Below are positions 23,852-31,280 of a stretch of DNA of 64,000 nucleotides, one piece after another. The notes under the pieces are model-generated. The model saw nothing but the letters and a program-made list of their open reading frames with translations, made no database searches and was not told the origin of the DNA. This stretch comes from a virus. Numbering within the stretch: position 1 is the first letter of the stretch; every line of letters starts with the position of its first letter. Position numbers and translations under genes: made by a program. The stretch spans positions 36,319 to 100,318 of IMG/VR virus record IMGVR_UViG_3300006802_012847. One strand, given 5' to 3'.

Positions 23852-25591
23852 ATGGACGTAAAGAGTCTACTAACAAATAATATGAATCCACAGGCTAAGT
23901 TAATGCAAGAAACCCGTGGACTACAAAGCAAGTGGGACAAGACTGGTCTTCTTGAAGGTATAAATGGTGTTGAAAAAGCACACATGTCCATCCTTTTGGA
24001 AAACCAAGCTAAACAATTGTTGGACGAAGCTTCAACAACTGGTACTTCCGCTAATAGTGAACAATGGGCAGGCGTTGCTCTTCCATTAGTAAGACGTGTA
24101 TTTGCTGAGATCGCAGCTAAGGAATTCGTATCGGTTCAACCAATGAATCTTCCTTCTGGTCTTATCTTCTACTTGGACTTCAAATATGGAAACAATGGTC
24201 TAGGTCATACAGCTGGTGATAGCTTATTCGGTGGTAACCAAAAGAAATTAGGTTCTACAGACGAAGCTGTTAAAGGTTTGTATGGTCAAGGTAGTTTTGC
24301 TTATTCTGAAAGAAGTGCTAGCAGTAATAACGGGGCTGTTACAAATGGTCTCTGGACTGTTGCTTCTGCTTCTTTAAGTGAAACCCAATTCGCATTGTTA
24401 AATACAGGTTCTAATGGTTTTGTTAAGGGTGTATTTAAATTGACAATTAATGTTGATGAAAATACACAAGCCACAGCAACTGCTGCTAATGGATATATGT
24501 ACAACGTTGACTTAAACGCTGTACGTTCTTTCCAAGCCAAGAAAGCCAATGCTACTAATTACACAATGTTAAACACTTACGCCTATGCTGATAACACAGG
24601 TAGTTTGGCTAACCCATACTATCGTGTACACTTGTTCGTAAGTCAATCTAGCGCAGTTGCAGCTCCAACAGTATCTGGATCTGTTATTTACACGATCCAA
24701 CCAACTGATGATGCTCGCGGTGACTTCGAAGATGGTAAGACTGCTGGTGAAGGTTCTGGTAATTCTGCATTTACTGAAACCCAAGCTATTGGTATTGACA
24801 TTAACATCCCAGAAGTTAACTTGGAACTCAAGAGTGAACCAATCGTTGCTAAAACTCGTAAGTTGAAAGCAGTCTGGACCCCAGAACTTGCTCAAGACTT
24901 AAATGCTTATCACAGCATTGACGCAGAAGCAGAATTAACTGCTCTCTTGTCTGAGTATGTATCGATGGAAATCGACCTTGAAATCCTCGACATGCTAAAT
25001 GAGTCTGTTCTTGGTAGCACAACCGAAGCTTGGTCTGCCCAAATCGGTACTGAATACACCAAGAGCGTAAACGCTACAACTGGAAGAGCTAGTTTCACAA
25101 GAAACATCGACGCTTCTCCAAATCGTACCGCTTATGTCAAATCTACTTGGTTCCAAACTCTTGGTAACAAGATCCAAAAGGTATCCAATAAGATTCATCA
25201 ATTGACATTACGTGGTGGTGCTAACTTCTTGGTATGTTCACCAGACGTTGCAACAATCCTTGAATCTATTCCAGGCTATGTTGTTAACACGGATGGCGAT
25301 CAAGCTAAGTTCGCAATGGGTGTAAGCCGTGTAGGTAGCTTCGCAAGTAGATTCCAAGTTTACAAGAACCCATACATGACCGACAATGCAATTCTTGTTG
25401 GTTTCCGTGGTTCTAACTTCTTGGAAACTGGTGCGGTATATGCTCCATACATTCCGCTCATCCAAACTCCATTGGTATACGATCCAACAAACTTCACACC
25501 ACGTAGAGGTGTTATGACCCGCTACGCTAAGAAGGTTGTTCGTCCTGAGTTCTACGGTAAGGTTCTTATCTCTGATCTCGACACCGTATAG
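23852..25591 (+). CDS. major capsid protein (T4 gp23-like)
   Basis: 579 residues (T4 gp23 is 521). Recognised by WAGVALPLVRRVFAEIAAKE, VQPMNLPSGLIFYLDFKYG and the conserved C-terminal VYAPYIPLIQTPLVYDP followed by RRGVMTRYAKKVVRPEFYG. QLLDE/ASTTG (after Glu59) is a good prohead-protease site, giving a ~520-residue mature protein. Strong ribosome site (GATAGGAG) and codon choice biased to C-ending codons show high expression. Ends with TAG, followed by a terminator, so TAG is used as a normal stop in this genome. Confidence 0.97.
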   Translation: MDVKSLLTNNMNPQAKLMQETRGLQSKWDKTGLLEGINGVEKAHMSILLENQAKQLLDEASTTGTSANSEQWAGVALPLVRRVFAEIAAKEFVSVQPMNLPSGLIFYLDFKYGNNGLGHTAGDSLFGGNQKKLGSTDEAVKGLYGQGSFAYSERSASSNNGAVTNGLWTVASASLSETQFALLNTGSNGFVKGVFKLTINVDENTQATATAANGYMYNVDLNAVRSFQAKKANATNYTMLNTYAYADNTGSLANPYYRVHLFVSQSSAVAAPTVSGSVIYTIQPTDDARGDFEDGKTAGEGSGNSAFTETQAIGIDINIPEVNLELKSEPIVAKTRKLKAVWTPELAQDLNAYHSIDAEAELTALLSEYVSMEIDLEILDMLNESVLGSTTEAWSAQIGTEYTKSVNATTGRASFTRNIDASPNRTAYVKSTWFQTLGNKIQKVSNKIHQLTLRGGANFLVCSPDVATILESIPGYVVNTDGDQAKFAMGVSRVGSFASRFQVYKNPYMTDNAILVGFRGSNFLETGAVYAPYIPLIQTPLVYDPTNFTPRRGVMTRYAKKVVRPEFYGKVLISDLDTV

Positions 25592-25614
25592 TCTATGGTT
25601 TAAGGGTAATATTC

Positions 25615-25646
25615 AAGGCTCGGCTCAAAAGGCCGAGCCTTTTTTG
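25615..25646 (+). terminator. intrinsic terminator after major capsid gene
   Basis: AAGGCTCGGC (25615-25624), GCCGAGCCTT (25632-25641) and a T run. A GC-rich 10-bp stem. Confidence 0.95.
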
Positions 25647-25677
25647 TTTTTTGATTTGAAGGCGCATATATATTCAT

Positions 25678-26046
25678 ATGAACAGATTTGAACAAACAGT
25701 ATTATTAAAACACGCGGGCGGTATTACAGCACAATGGTTAAATTCGTTTTCCAATCAAGTGGCTATTTGTACCTATTCACCTAAAGACAATGGAAAATAT
25801 TCTTTAGATTATGTATCGAGTCCATGGACCGGAATTAATAAACACGATACAGATGATTCATCTCAGTGGGAGTTAACTATCATACCAGGTTATGAGAAAG
25901 AAAGAGAACAAATTGCTTCGGAAGCGATGTTGATTTTAACGTGTTTAAATGCTAGTGTTGGTGGAGAAAGAGCTTTACAATCAATCTGGAATGCTCCTAC
26001 AATTGGTTTTGATTGGCCTGAACACCACGAAGAGTCAGGAGAATAA
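25678..26046 (+). CDS. hypothetical protein
   Basis: 122 residues, soluble, acidic C-terminus (EHHEESGE). Contains LLKHAGGITAQWLN and SQWELTIIPGYEKEREQIAS. Not recognised. It lies alone between the capsid terminator and a convergent minus-strand gene, preceded by CATATATATTCATATG with no clear ribosome site. Confidence 0.7.
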   Translation: MNRFEQTVLLKHAGGITAQWLNSFSNQVAICTYSPKDNGKYSLDYVSSPWTGINKHDTDDSSQWELTIIPGYEKEREQIASEAMLILTCLNASVGGERALQSIWNAPTIGFDWPEHHEESGE

Positions 26047-26052
26047 TTTTAG

Positions 26053-26829
26053 TTAAAAAAACGTATTAGTTGATTCTACGAGTATTTCATAAACTTCTTC
26101 TTTAAACGATGTATTTTTCGGATAAGGGAGAAGTTTATGTTTTAATGACTTAGTAAGTTTTTTGTTTTCAATTTTATTGCTTATAAATTTAATGTAACGA
26201 TGCTTACCACTTTCACGTTTTCTCCAAAAAGTTTTTCCAATTCTTTCTTTTAGTTTGTCTACACTGTGCGTTTTCCATCTAGCATACACACTTCTACTAT
26301 GTATCCATTCATAACTTGGAGGACCAATTAAACTAACACTATAATTTGGCATTAGAGCTACATCTACATAATTATCTCCTTGATATAAAAATCCAGTTGC
26401 TTGATATATAGTTCCAGTGTGACCTGCTTCACTATCAGCGTAACTTAGAATACATTTAATTCTTGGAAATTCTATATTCAATTGTCTGAAACTTTCTGCT
26501 ATACAAAAACTCTCCATATTTTTTCCATATCCATCTTCTATCCATAAACGTGTCAATTCAAACACGTTTTCGTTTTTTAAAAGAGGACTTATACTGGTAC
26601 TTGCATTTCTTCCAACTGCATTTCCATAAACCATCACACCAATTAATTTGTATTCATCGGTATTGAAAAAATCATTATTGATGTCATCTTTATAATAAAC
26701 TCCGTATGCTACAGTGCAACTTGTCCATTTATGTGAATAATGATGTTTTTCAATCAAATTTCGTGCTACGGACTTATTGATAGATTTCAAATGAATTAAA
26801 TTTGTATCACAATATTCAGAGTTTTTCAC
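26053..26829 (-). CDS. Mom-like DNA adenine modification protein (GNAT-fold)
   Basis: 258 residues, minus strand. The pattern is that of the Mom family: NLIEKHHYSHKW, LIGVMVYGNAVGRN, ELTRLWIEDGYGKNMESF, then LSYADSEAGHTGTIYQATGF. In phage Mu, Mom modifies adenines to N6-methylcarbamoyl-type adducts, which protects DNA from host restriction. The C-terminal ~90 residues are basic (RWKTHSVDKLKERIGKTFWR) and could bind DNA. Flanking genes are convergent or divergent, so it is a single accessory gene. Assignment is by motif pattern; activity is inferred from the family. Confidence 0.75.
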   Translation of the reverse strand: MKNSEYCDTNLIHLKSINKSVARNLIEKHHYSHKWTSCTVAYGVYYKDDINNDFFNTDEYKLIGVMVYGNAVGRNASTSISPLLKNENVFELTRLWIEDGYGKNMESFCIAESFRQLNIEFPRIKCILSYADSEAGHTGTIYQATGFLYQGDNYVDVALMPNYSVSLIGPPSYEWIHSRSVYARWKTHSVDKLKERIGKTFWRKRESGKHRYIKFISNKIENKKLTKSLKHKLLPYPKNTSFKEEVYEILVESTNTFF

Positions 26830-26883
26830 AATTTAAGTCTAAATGATACAGAATATTTGTCAATTTATTATAATTCTATATTG

Positions 26884-26890
26884 TATTTAT
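26884..26890 (+). promoter_or_regulatory. TATTTAT promoter-like element
   Basis: TATTTAT ends 6 nt before the ATG at 26897, supporting that start over an in-frame ATG at 26843. Confidence 0.5.
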
Positions 26891-26896
26891 ATTTGT

Positions 26897-27334
26897 ATGA
26901 TTCCAGTCGAACTAATTTCTATGGCCGCGGGTAGTATAACAGGCTTTATATTTAAATATGCAGCACAACGTGCAAAGGAAAGGCACGATAACTTTCAATT
27001 AGCTTTACAAGGTATAGAAGCACTTGATAAATCTAGAAATGCAGCTGTTGACCGCGTTTCTATTGATGCTGGTAAATGGGTTAGGAGACTTATAGTTGTT
27101 AGCACGTTATTCGGCGTGATAATTGCTCCATTCGTTTTATCATTATTAAACGAACCTATTTATGTTCAAGTGGATTCAGCCGCACGTACGTGGTTTTTTG
27201 GATTATTTGGTGGTAGTCCAGAAACATATTTTGTTCGAATAGATGGTTATTTAATGATCCCAGAAGTCAGACAGACATTAACTGCTATTGTTGGTTTTTA
27301 TTTTGGGAGTTCAACTGTTTCTTCCACTAAGTAA
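26897..27334 (+). CDS. membrane protein, possible holin-like
   Basis: 145 residues from ATG 26897 (an upstream in-frame ATG at 26843 would add 18 residues before the TATTTAT element). It has a weakly hydrophobic N-terminal segment (MIPVELISMAAGSITGFIF), a charged helix (AAQRAKERHDNFQLALQGIE), a clear membrane segment (LIVVSTLFGVIIAPFVLSLL) and a C-terminal hydrophobic stretch (LTAIVGFYFGSSTV). The gene for an apparent unimolecular spanin starts 3 nt after its stop. A lysis or membrane role is therefore suggested, but the family is not known to me. Confidence 0.7.
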   Translation: MIPVELISMAAGSITGFIFKYAAQRAKERHDNFQLALQGIEALDKSRNAAVDRVSIDAGKWVRRLIVVSTLFGVIIAPFVLSLLNEPIYVQVDSAARTWFFGLFGGSPETYFVRIDGYLMIPEVRQTLTAIVGFYFGSSTVSSTK

Positions 27335-27337
27335 ACT

Positions 27338-27793
27338 ATGAAAAATTTTGTTATATTTATATTAATTTTCTTAACCAGTTGTTCATCGGGTGGAGGTTTT
27401 GGTAGTGTATTTTTAAACAAAAAAAACTTAGTTAAAGATCCAGATGTTCCATATGTTTTACGTTTGAAAAGTGACGTTATTGAATCGAATCAATTAAAAT
27501 CTGATTTGGAGTCATCTGTTAAACCAATTGAAAAAACGAATGAAAAAAAAGTTTTAGTGTTTAGTCCATCACAAAATTCTGTAATTAGCATTCCCCTCAA
27601 ATCTGATAAGAAAGAATATTTGCAAGAGGACAAAAAAGCAGAAAGAGATGAACGTATATTTGTTGAAGATAAAAATGTTAATGATTTAGATAAACCTATA
27701 TCATCAAGACATTTTGCTTATTTATGGATGTTCTGCATGACGCCCATTTGCATTTTACTTTTTTCTTTATTGGTTAGGAAAAATAAAATTTAA
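27338..27793 (+). CDS. probable unimolecular spanin (lipoprotein with C-terminal membrane anchor)
   Basis: 151 residues. N-terminal lipoprotein signal MKNFVIFILIFLTSC with lipobox LTSC (Cys15), a hydrophilic Lys/Asp/Ser-rich middle with no fixed domain, and one C-terminal membrane segment (FAYLWMFCMTPICILLFSLL) followed by RKNKI. Outer-membrane lipid anchor plus inner-membrane anchor in one chain is the layout of u-spanins such as T1 gp11, which fuse the two membranes in the last lysis step. It sits next to a membrane protein gene. No endolysin is visible nearby. Confidence 0.65.
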   Translation: MKNFVIFILIFLTSCSSGGGFGSVFLNKKNLVKDPDVPYVLRLKSDVIESNQLKSDLESSVKPIEKTNEKKVLVFSPSQNSVISIPLKSDKKEYLQEDKKAERDERIFVEDKNVNDLDKPISSRHFAYLWMFCMTPICILLFSLLVRKNKI

Positions 27794-27800
27794 TATTTAT
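27794..27800 (+). promoter_or_regulatory. TATTTAT promoter-like element
   Basis: TATTTAT (TTTAATATTTATTATT) 4 nt before the ATG at 27805. Confidence 0.5.
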
Positions 27801-27804
27801 TATT

Positions 27805-28440
27805 ATGAAATTCAAAGATTTATTTAAAGAGATATCATATAGAACGGGAAACATTATATCCAATAAAAATGAAATTTGTTCTATGTGTTTGACTGAAGAA
27901 GTAGAAGTTAGTCCGAATTTAAAATACCATTTGACAAAAAAATTATCTCTAAGTGATTCTATTTTTAGAACTTATAGTGAATCGTATTTTGAATTGATTA
28001 GCGAAGTTCGTGATTTATATTTTAAGAATTTGATAGAGTTATGTGATGCTGATGCTGAATTAGTCGAAAGTGATTTAGGTGAAAAAGCAATCTTTGAAGG
28101 TCGTGAAGTATATTTGGATGCTCCAGTGGAAATCGAAGAAGATATAATTATGGAAGCAAAATATAAAGGTAAAAAGGTGAATTTGAATAAACCATTTAGA
28201 ACACCAGGCGGACCTAAAAAATATGCTGTGTATGTGAAGAATAAAAGGGGAAACGTTATTAAAGTTACTTTTGGAGATCCAAACTTGAAAGTTAAAGGAT
28301 CTAGTGCTGCTAGAAGAAAAAGTTTTGCTGCTAGACATAAGTGTAGTCAGAAGAAAGATAAGACTACCGCTGGATATTGGAGTTGTAGAAGTCACAGAAT
28401 GAGAAGTCTTGGTAACAAGGGAAAAGGTAAATATTGGTAG
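27805..28440 (+). CDS. virion-associated protein with conserved basic C-terminal module
   Basis: 211 residues. Residues ~112-211 form a module common in marine T4-like phages: AKYKGKKVNLNKPFRTPGG, KYAVYVKNKRGNVIKVTFGD, then a basic Cys-containing end (ARHKCSQKKDKTTAGYWSC). N-terminus MKFKDLFKE/I resembles other putative prohead-targeting starts here. It is probably a structural or internal virion protein, but the biochemical role is unknown. The reading frame ends in TAG. Confidence 0.7.
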   Translation: MKFKDLFKEISYRTGNIISNKNEICSMCLTEEVEVSPNLKYHLTKKLSLSDSIFRTYSESYFELISEVRDLYFKNLIELCDADAELVESDLGEKAIFEGREVYLDAPVEIEEDIIMEAKYKGKKVNLNKPFRTPGGPKKYAVYVKNKRGNVIKVTFGDPNLKVKGSSAARRKSFAARHKCSQKKDKTTAGYWSCRSHRMRSLGNKGKGKYW

Positions 28441-28447
28441 GATTTGT

Positions 28448-28747
28448 ATGAAACCATATACAGAAATCGATGTTGGGGATAACAATTTTATACGAGAATT
28501 TAAGTCAGATATATCTTCAGATGAGTTGGAGTGGCACTTAGATAAAGAGGACAGAATTATCGAAGTGGTTAACAATGATGGTGGATGGGAATTTCAATTA
28601 GATAATAGTTTGCCCATTTTGTTAAAAGAAACAATATTTATACCTAGAGAAACGTATCACAGAGTTATTAAAGGAAAAGGTGCGTTGACATTAAGGATAC
28701 AGAAATTATATGGATCAGAAAACAATAATTACACTGGAAAAAATTAA
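28448..28747 (+). CDS. small cupin-like protein
   Basis: 99 residues from ATG 28448 (the frame is open further upstream to 28409, but that would overlap the previous gene). The core is DELEWHLDKEDRIIEVVN, GGWEFQLDNSLP, IFIPRETYHRVIKG, a single-domain double-stranded beta-helix pattern with His residues that could bind metal. Similar small proteins are frequent in T4-like cyanophage and marine phage genomes. Role unknown. Confidence 0.7.
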   Translation: MKPYTEIDVGDNNFIREFKSDISSDELEWHLDKEDRIIEVVNNDGGWEFQLDNSLPILLKETIFIPRETYHRVIKGKGALTLRIQKLYGSENNNYTGKN

Positions 28748-28847
28748 GAAAGCTAAAGACAAAAAGGAGCAGAAAATTCTAGAAGAAATTAGATCAAAAC
28801 TGCCTCCAGTATCGGAATATAAAAGGATAGCTCAATCATTTTTATAA
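28710..28847 (+). CDS. short hypothetical protein (45 aa)
   Basis: ATG 28710 to TAA 28847, overlapping the end of the cupin-like gene by 38 nt. The product (MDQKTIITLEKIKKAKDKKE ...) is Lys/Glu-rich and helical, ending PPVSEYKRIAQSFL. It fills an otherwise empty gap and has no internal stop, so I consider it a probable small gene. Confidence 0.5.
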   Translation: MDQKTIITLEKIKKAKDKKEQKILEEIRSKLPPVSEYKRIAQSFL

Positions 28848-28885
28848 TTGATTACATTTTAATCAAATATAATTAAGAAATAATC

Positions 28886-28892
28886 TATTTAT
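28886..28892 (+). promoter_or_regulatory. TATTTAT promoter-like element
   Basis: TATTTAT (AATCTATTTATATTAT) 10 nt before the ATG at 28903. Confidence 0.5.
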
Positions 28893-28902
28893 ATTATAAT
28901 AT

Positions 28903-30282
28903 ATGAGCTTTCTTGACAAAGATTTATTACTTACAAAATATAGCGGAAGTGTATTTGTTGAATCAAAAATAACTCCCGTCTCTGGCTCTGTATTATTTTT
29001 TAACGGCAATAGAGATTTAGGTACTTTACTTACTTCTTCTTTGACCGTTAATTCTGCTTCTTATGCTGTTTCATCGTCATATGCTTCGGAGGGTGGTACA
29101 AATTATAATTTAAGTACTGTTGTTGCATCTGAAGATATTTTGAAGGGTGAAGTGGTCGAAACTACAACTGCTTTATCAGGTGACATTGTTGTTCGTAAAG
29201 CTGTTGCTAAAATCCCAGATCCAGTTTCTGGCTCATTAAGTACTGTTGTGGGTATTGCTTCTCAGAATATTACATCTGGGTCTAGAGGCAATATTATAAC
29301 ACAAGGATATTTAAGTGGATTAAATACATCTACTGGATTTTCTGACGGAGATACTTTATATGTAAGTTCTACGATTTCTGGTTCAATTACATCAATTCGA
29401 CCTCTTGCTCCTAAAGATAAAATAAAACTTGGTTATGTTTCCAAGATAGATGGATCAGCTGGAAGAATATTTGTAGATATTGAACAACCTAAAGCATTTG
29501 GAGATTTAAGTAATTTTTCTGGTTCGGTATCAGCCGGAGCATTCATGGTTTATGACGCATCCACTGGTAATTGGTCACCTAGATCTGAAGGTTTAGTTTT
29601 AAGCGGTAGTTTGAGTGCTAGTAACGCCGATGTTAATAGTTTGGTGGCTGGCACGATATTAGTAAATGATACGTTTTCTACATTAAATGCTACGGTACAA
29701 AATGATTTAATCATCGAAAATGATTTAACTGTTGCTAGAGATGTTGTTGTTGAAAGAACATTAATAGCTAGTGGATCAGTTACACCGTTTAGAGTTGCTA
29801 GTGTTGATAGTGATTTGCCAGTTCTATATGTAACTGGTAGTAGAGTGGGTGTTGGTAGAACTGATCCTCAGTTTACAATGCACGTAAGTGGATCATTTGC
29901 TGCTTCGACAAAATCATTCGTTATTGACCACGCTACTCAACCAGGTAAAGCTCTAGTTCATGCTACATTGGAGGGTCCAGAACATGCTGTATTTGTTCGT
30001 GGTCGTACAGATCAGTTAGTGATTGATTTGCCTGATTATTGGACATGGCTTGTGGATGAATCAACGATATCAGTGAACGTCTCAGCGGTTGATAATCCTG
30101 CTATTTATTATATTAAGAAAATCGAAAATAATAAGATTTACCTGGGTGTTACTAGAAATGACGCGTGGTATCAAAAACTTAAATTGCCATGGTCTGGTAA
30201 GAAAACAGATAATTACTATTATTTAGTACACGCTGAACGTAAAGATGTTGATAAGTTGAGAACTGTTATCAAAAGACGATAA
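28903..30282 (+). CDS. tail fibre-like or head fibre-like structural protein
   Basis: 459 residues. A Ser/Thr/Gly/Val-rich beta-structured body has heptad-like repeats (SSLTVNSASYAVSSSYAS). A C-terminal domain of ~140 residues starts TKSFVIDHATQPGKALVHAT and continues LEGPEHAVFVRGR and IDLPDYWTWLVDESTISVN. That last block recurs at the ends of phage fibre and appendage proteins, near intramolecular-chaperone-type domains. It likely forms a trimeric fibre. Whether it is attached to head or tail cannot be told. Confidence 0.75.
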   Translation: MSFLDKDLLLTKYSGSVFVESKITPVSGSVLFFNGNRDLGTLLTSSLTVNSASYAVSSSYASEGGTNYNLSTVVASEDILKGEVVETTTALSGDIVVRKAVAKIPDPVSGSLSTVVGIASQNITSGSRGNIITQGYLSGLNTSTGFSDGDTLYVSSTISGSITSIRPLAPKDKIKLGYVSKIDGSAGRIFVDIEQPKAFGDLSNFSGSVSAGAFMVYDASTGNWSPRSEGLVLSGSLSASNADVNSLVAGTILVNDTFSTLNATVQNDLIIENDLTVARDVVVERTLIASGSVTPFRVASVDSDLPVLYVTGSRVGVGRTDPQFTMHVSGSFAASTKSFVIDHATQPGKALVHATLEGPEHAVFVRGRTDQLVIDLPDYWTWLVDESTISVNVSAVDNPAIYYIKKIENNKIYLGVTRNDAWYQKLKLPWSGKKTDNYYYLVHAERKDVDKLRTVIKRR

Positions 30283-30326
30283 TAAATAAAGTTGGTGTAT
30301 AGTATTAAGTTACTATATATTGTTAT

Positions 30327-30614
30327 ATGACTACAGAAAATGTTATAAAGTTTAATGATGAGGAAATGCAGCAGATTGCTGAACTCCAGGCTAAATATCA
30401 ACAAAAAATCTTCGATTTAGGTCAGAATGAATTAGCTTATATTGATACCAAGCAACAATTGGAAGATATTGAAAATATCAAAAAACAAATTCTTGAAGCT
30501 TGGACTGATATTCAAAAAGAAGAAACTGCGCTTTTGAAATCACTAAGTGACAAGTATGGAGATGGTGTGTTGAATATTAAAGATGGAACTTTTAAACCAT
30601 CTACGGCTCAGTAA
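30327..30614 (+). CDS. coiled-coil hypothetical protein
   Basis: 95 residues with heptads through most of its length (MQQIAELQAKYQQKIFDLGQ, TKQQLEDIENIKKQILEAWT). The end YGDGVLNIKDGTFKP is beta-like. Small proteins of this layout are common in T4-like marine phages. Preceded by ACTATATATTGTTATATG without a ribosome site. Function unknown. Confidence 0.75.
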   Translation: MTTENVIKFNDEEMQQIAELQAKYQQKIFDLGQNELAYIDTKQQLEDIENIKKQILEAWTDIQKEETALLKSLSDKYGDGVLNIKDGTFKPSTAQ

Positions 30615-30618
30615 TTGA

Positions 30619-30625
30619 TATTTAT
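30619..30625 (+). promoter_or_regulatory. TATTTAT promoter-like element
   Basis: TATTTAT (TTGATATTTATATTAT) 5 nt before a GTG start at 30631; its position supports that the GTG frame is a real gene. Confidence 0.45.
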
Positions 30626-30630
30626 ATTAT

Positions 30631-30825
30631 GTGAAAACTAGAACAAAAGTAAGGTTTGAGCCTTACGACGATAATATTCTATACAACTCTTTGTTGGATT
30701 CTGATTTCAATTCCGAAGATCTTTCTTTTTGCGATTTATACGAACAAAAGTACCAAGGAGGAAAAATAAAATTAGATATTTCTGTAGGCCTATCCACGAA
30801 TTTTCTTGACATCCTAAATATATAA
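30631..30825 (+). CDS. short hypothetical protein
   Basis: 64 residues with a GTG start. Acidic N-terminal half (EPYDDNILYNSLLDSDFNSE), no motif recognised. The TATTTAT element 5 nt upstream argues for expression. A weak hairpin (AAGCA...TGCTT, ~30835-30857) follows before the next gene. Confidence 0.5.
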   Translation: MKTRTKVRFEPYDDNILYNSLLDSDFNSEDLSFCDLYEQKYQGGKIKLDISVGLSTNFLDILNI

Positions 30826-30882
30826 AGTATAAGCAGCGCTATTGAGTGCTTTTAGTTAGTGCTTTTATTCTATATATTAATT

Positions 30883-31248
30883 ATGAATGCTAGAAGTAAA
30901 TGCTTAAAAGCTAAGCAAGCTAAACAAGCTAAGCTTAAAACTAATAGTAATAAGCTATATAAAAAGAGCAAGCTTACTAAGCAAAGAGAATTGTGTGTTG
31001 AAACGCACCTTAATCAATTAATTCCTATAATTTTTAAAACTATGTATGTCGCTGATGGATTGTGTTTTGATCCAGAAAGTGACGAAGCAAAAATTTATAT
31101 AAGAAAACAATTGCAGAACAAAAGAAAATTAAATGTGTTGATTGAAGAAATAACACATGCTTTCTTTTGGGAGATGCCTGAGTATAGAGTAAGAAAATTT
31201 AGTGCTCAATTAGGTAAAATTATATACCATCTTTTCATAAAAAAGTAA
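30883..31248 (+). CDS. hypothetical protein with HExxH-like remnant
   Basis: 121 residues from ATG 30883. A very basic low-complexity start (KCLKAKQAKQAKLK, encoded by AAGCTAA-type repeats) is followed by a domain with LNVLIEEITHAFFWEMPEY. Related phage proteins usually read HExxHA at this place; here the first His is Glu (EEITHA), so a zinc peptidase activity is doubtful. ATTCTATATATTAATT lies just upstream of the start. Confidence 0.65.
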   Translation: MNARSKCLKAKQAKQAKLKTNSNKLYKKSKLTKQRELCVETHLNQLIPIIFKTMYVADGLCFDPESDEAKIYIRKQLQNKRKLNVLIEEITHAFFWEMPEYRVRKFSAQLGKIIYHLFIKK

Positions 31249-31267
31249 AAACACTTACTTTATATAA

Positions 31268-31274
31268 TATTTAT
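31268..31274 (+). promoter_or_regulatory. TATTTAT promoter-like element
   Basis: TATTTAT (TATAATATTTATTAGG) 6 nt before the ATG at 31281. Confidence 0.5.
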
Positions 31275-31280
31275 TAGGGA

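Noticed and set aside
26829-26870. Sigma70 promoter for the Mom-like gene on the minus strand
   Set aside because: A TTGACA is present but no acceptable -10 box lies 16-18 bp from it.
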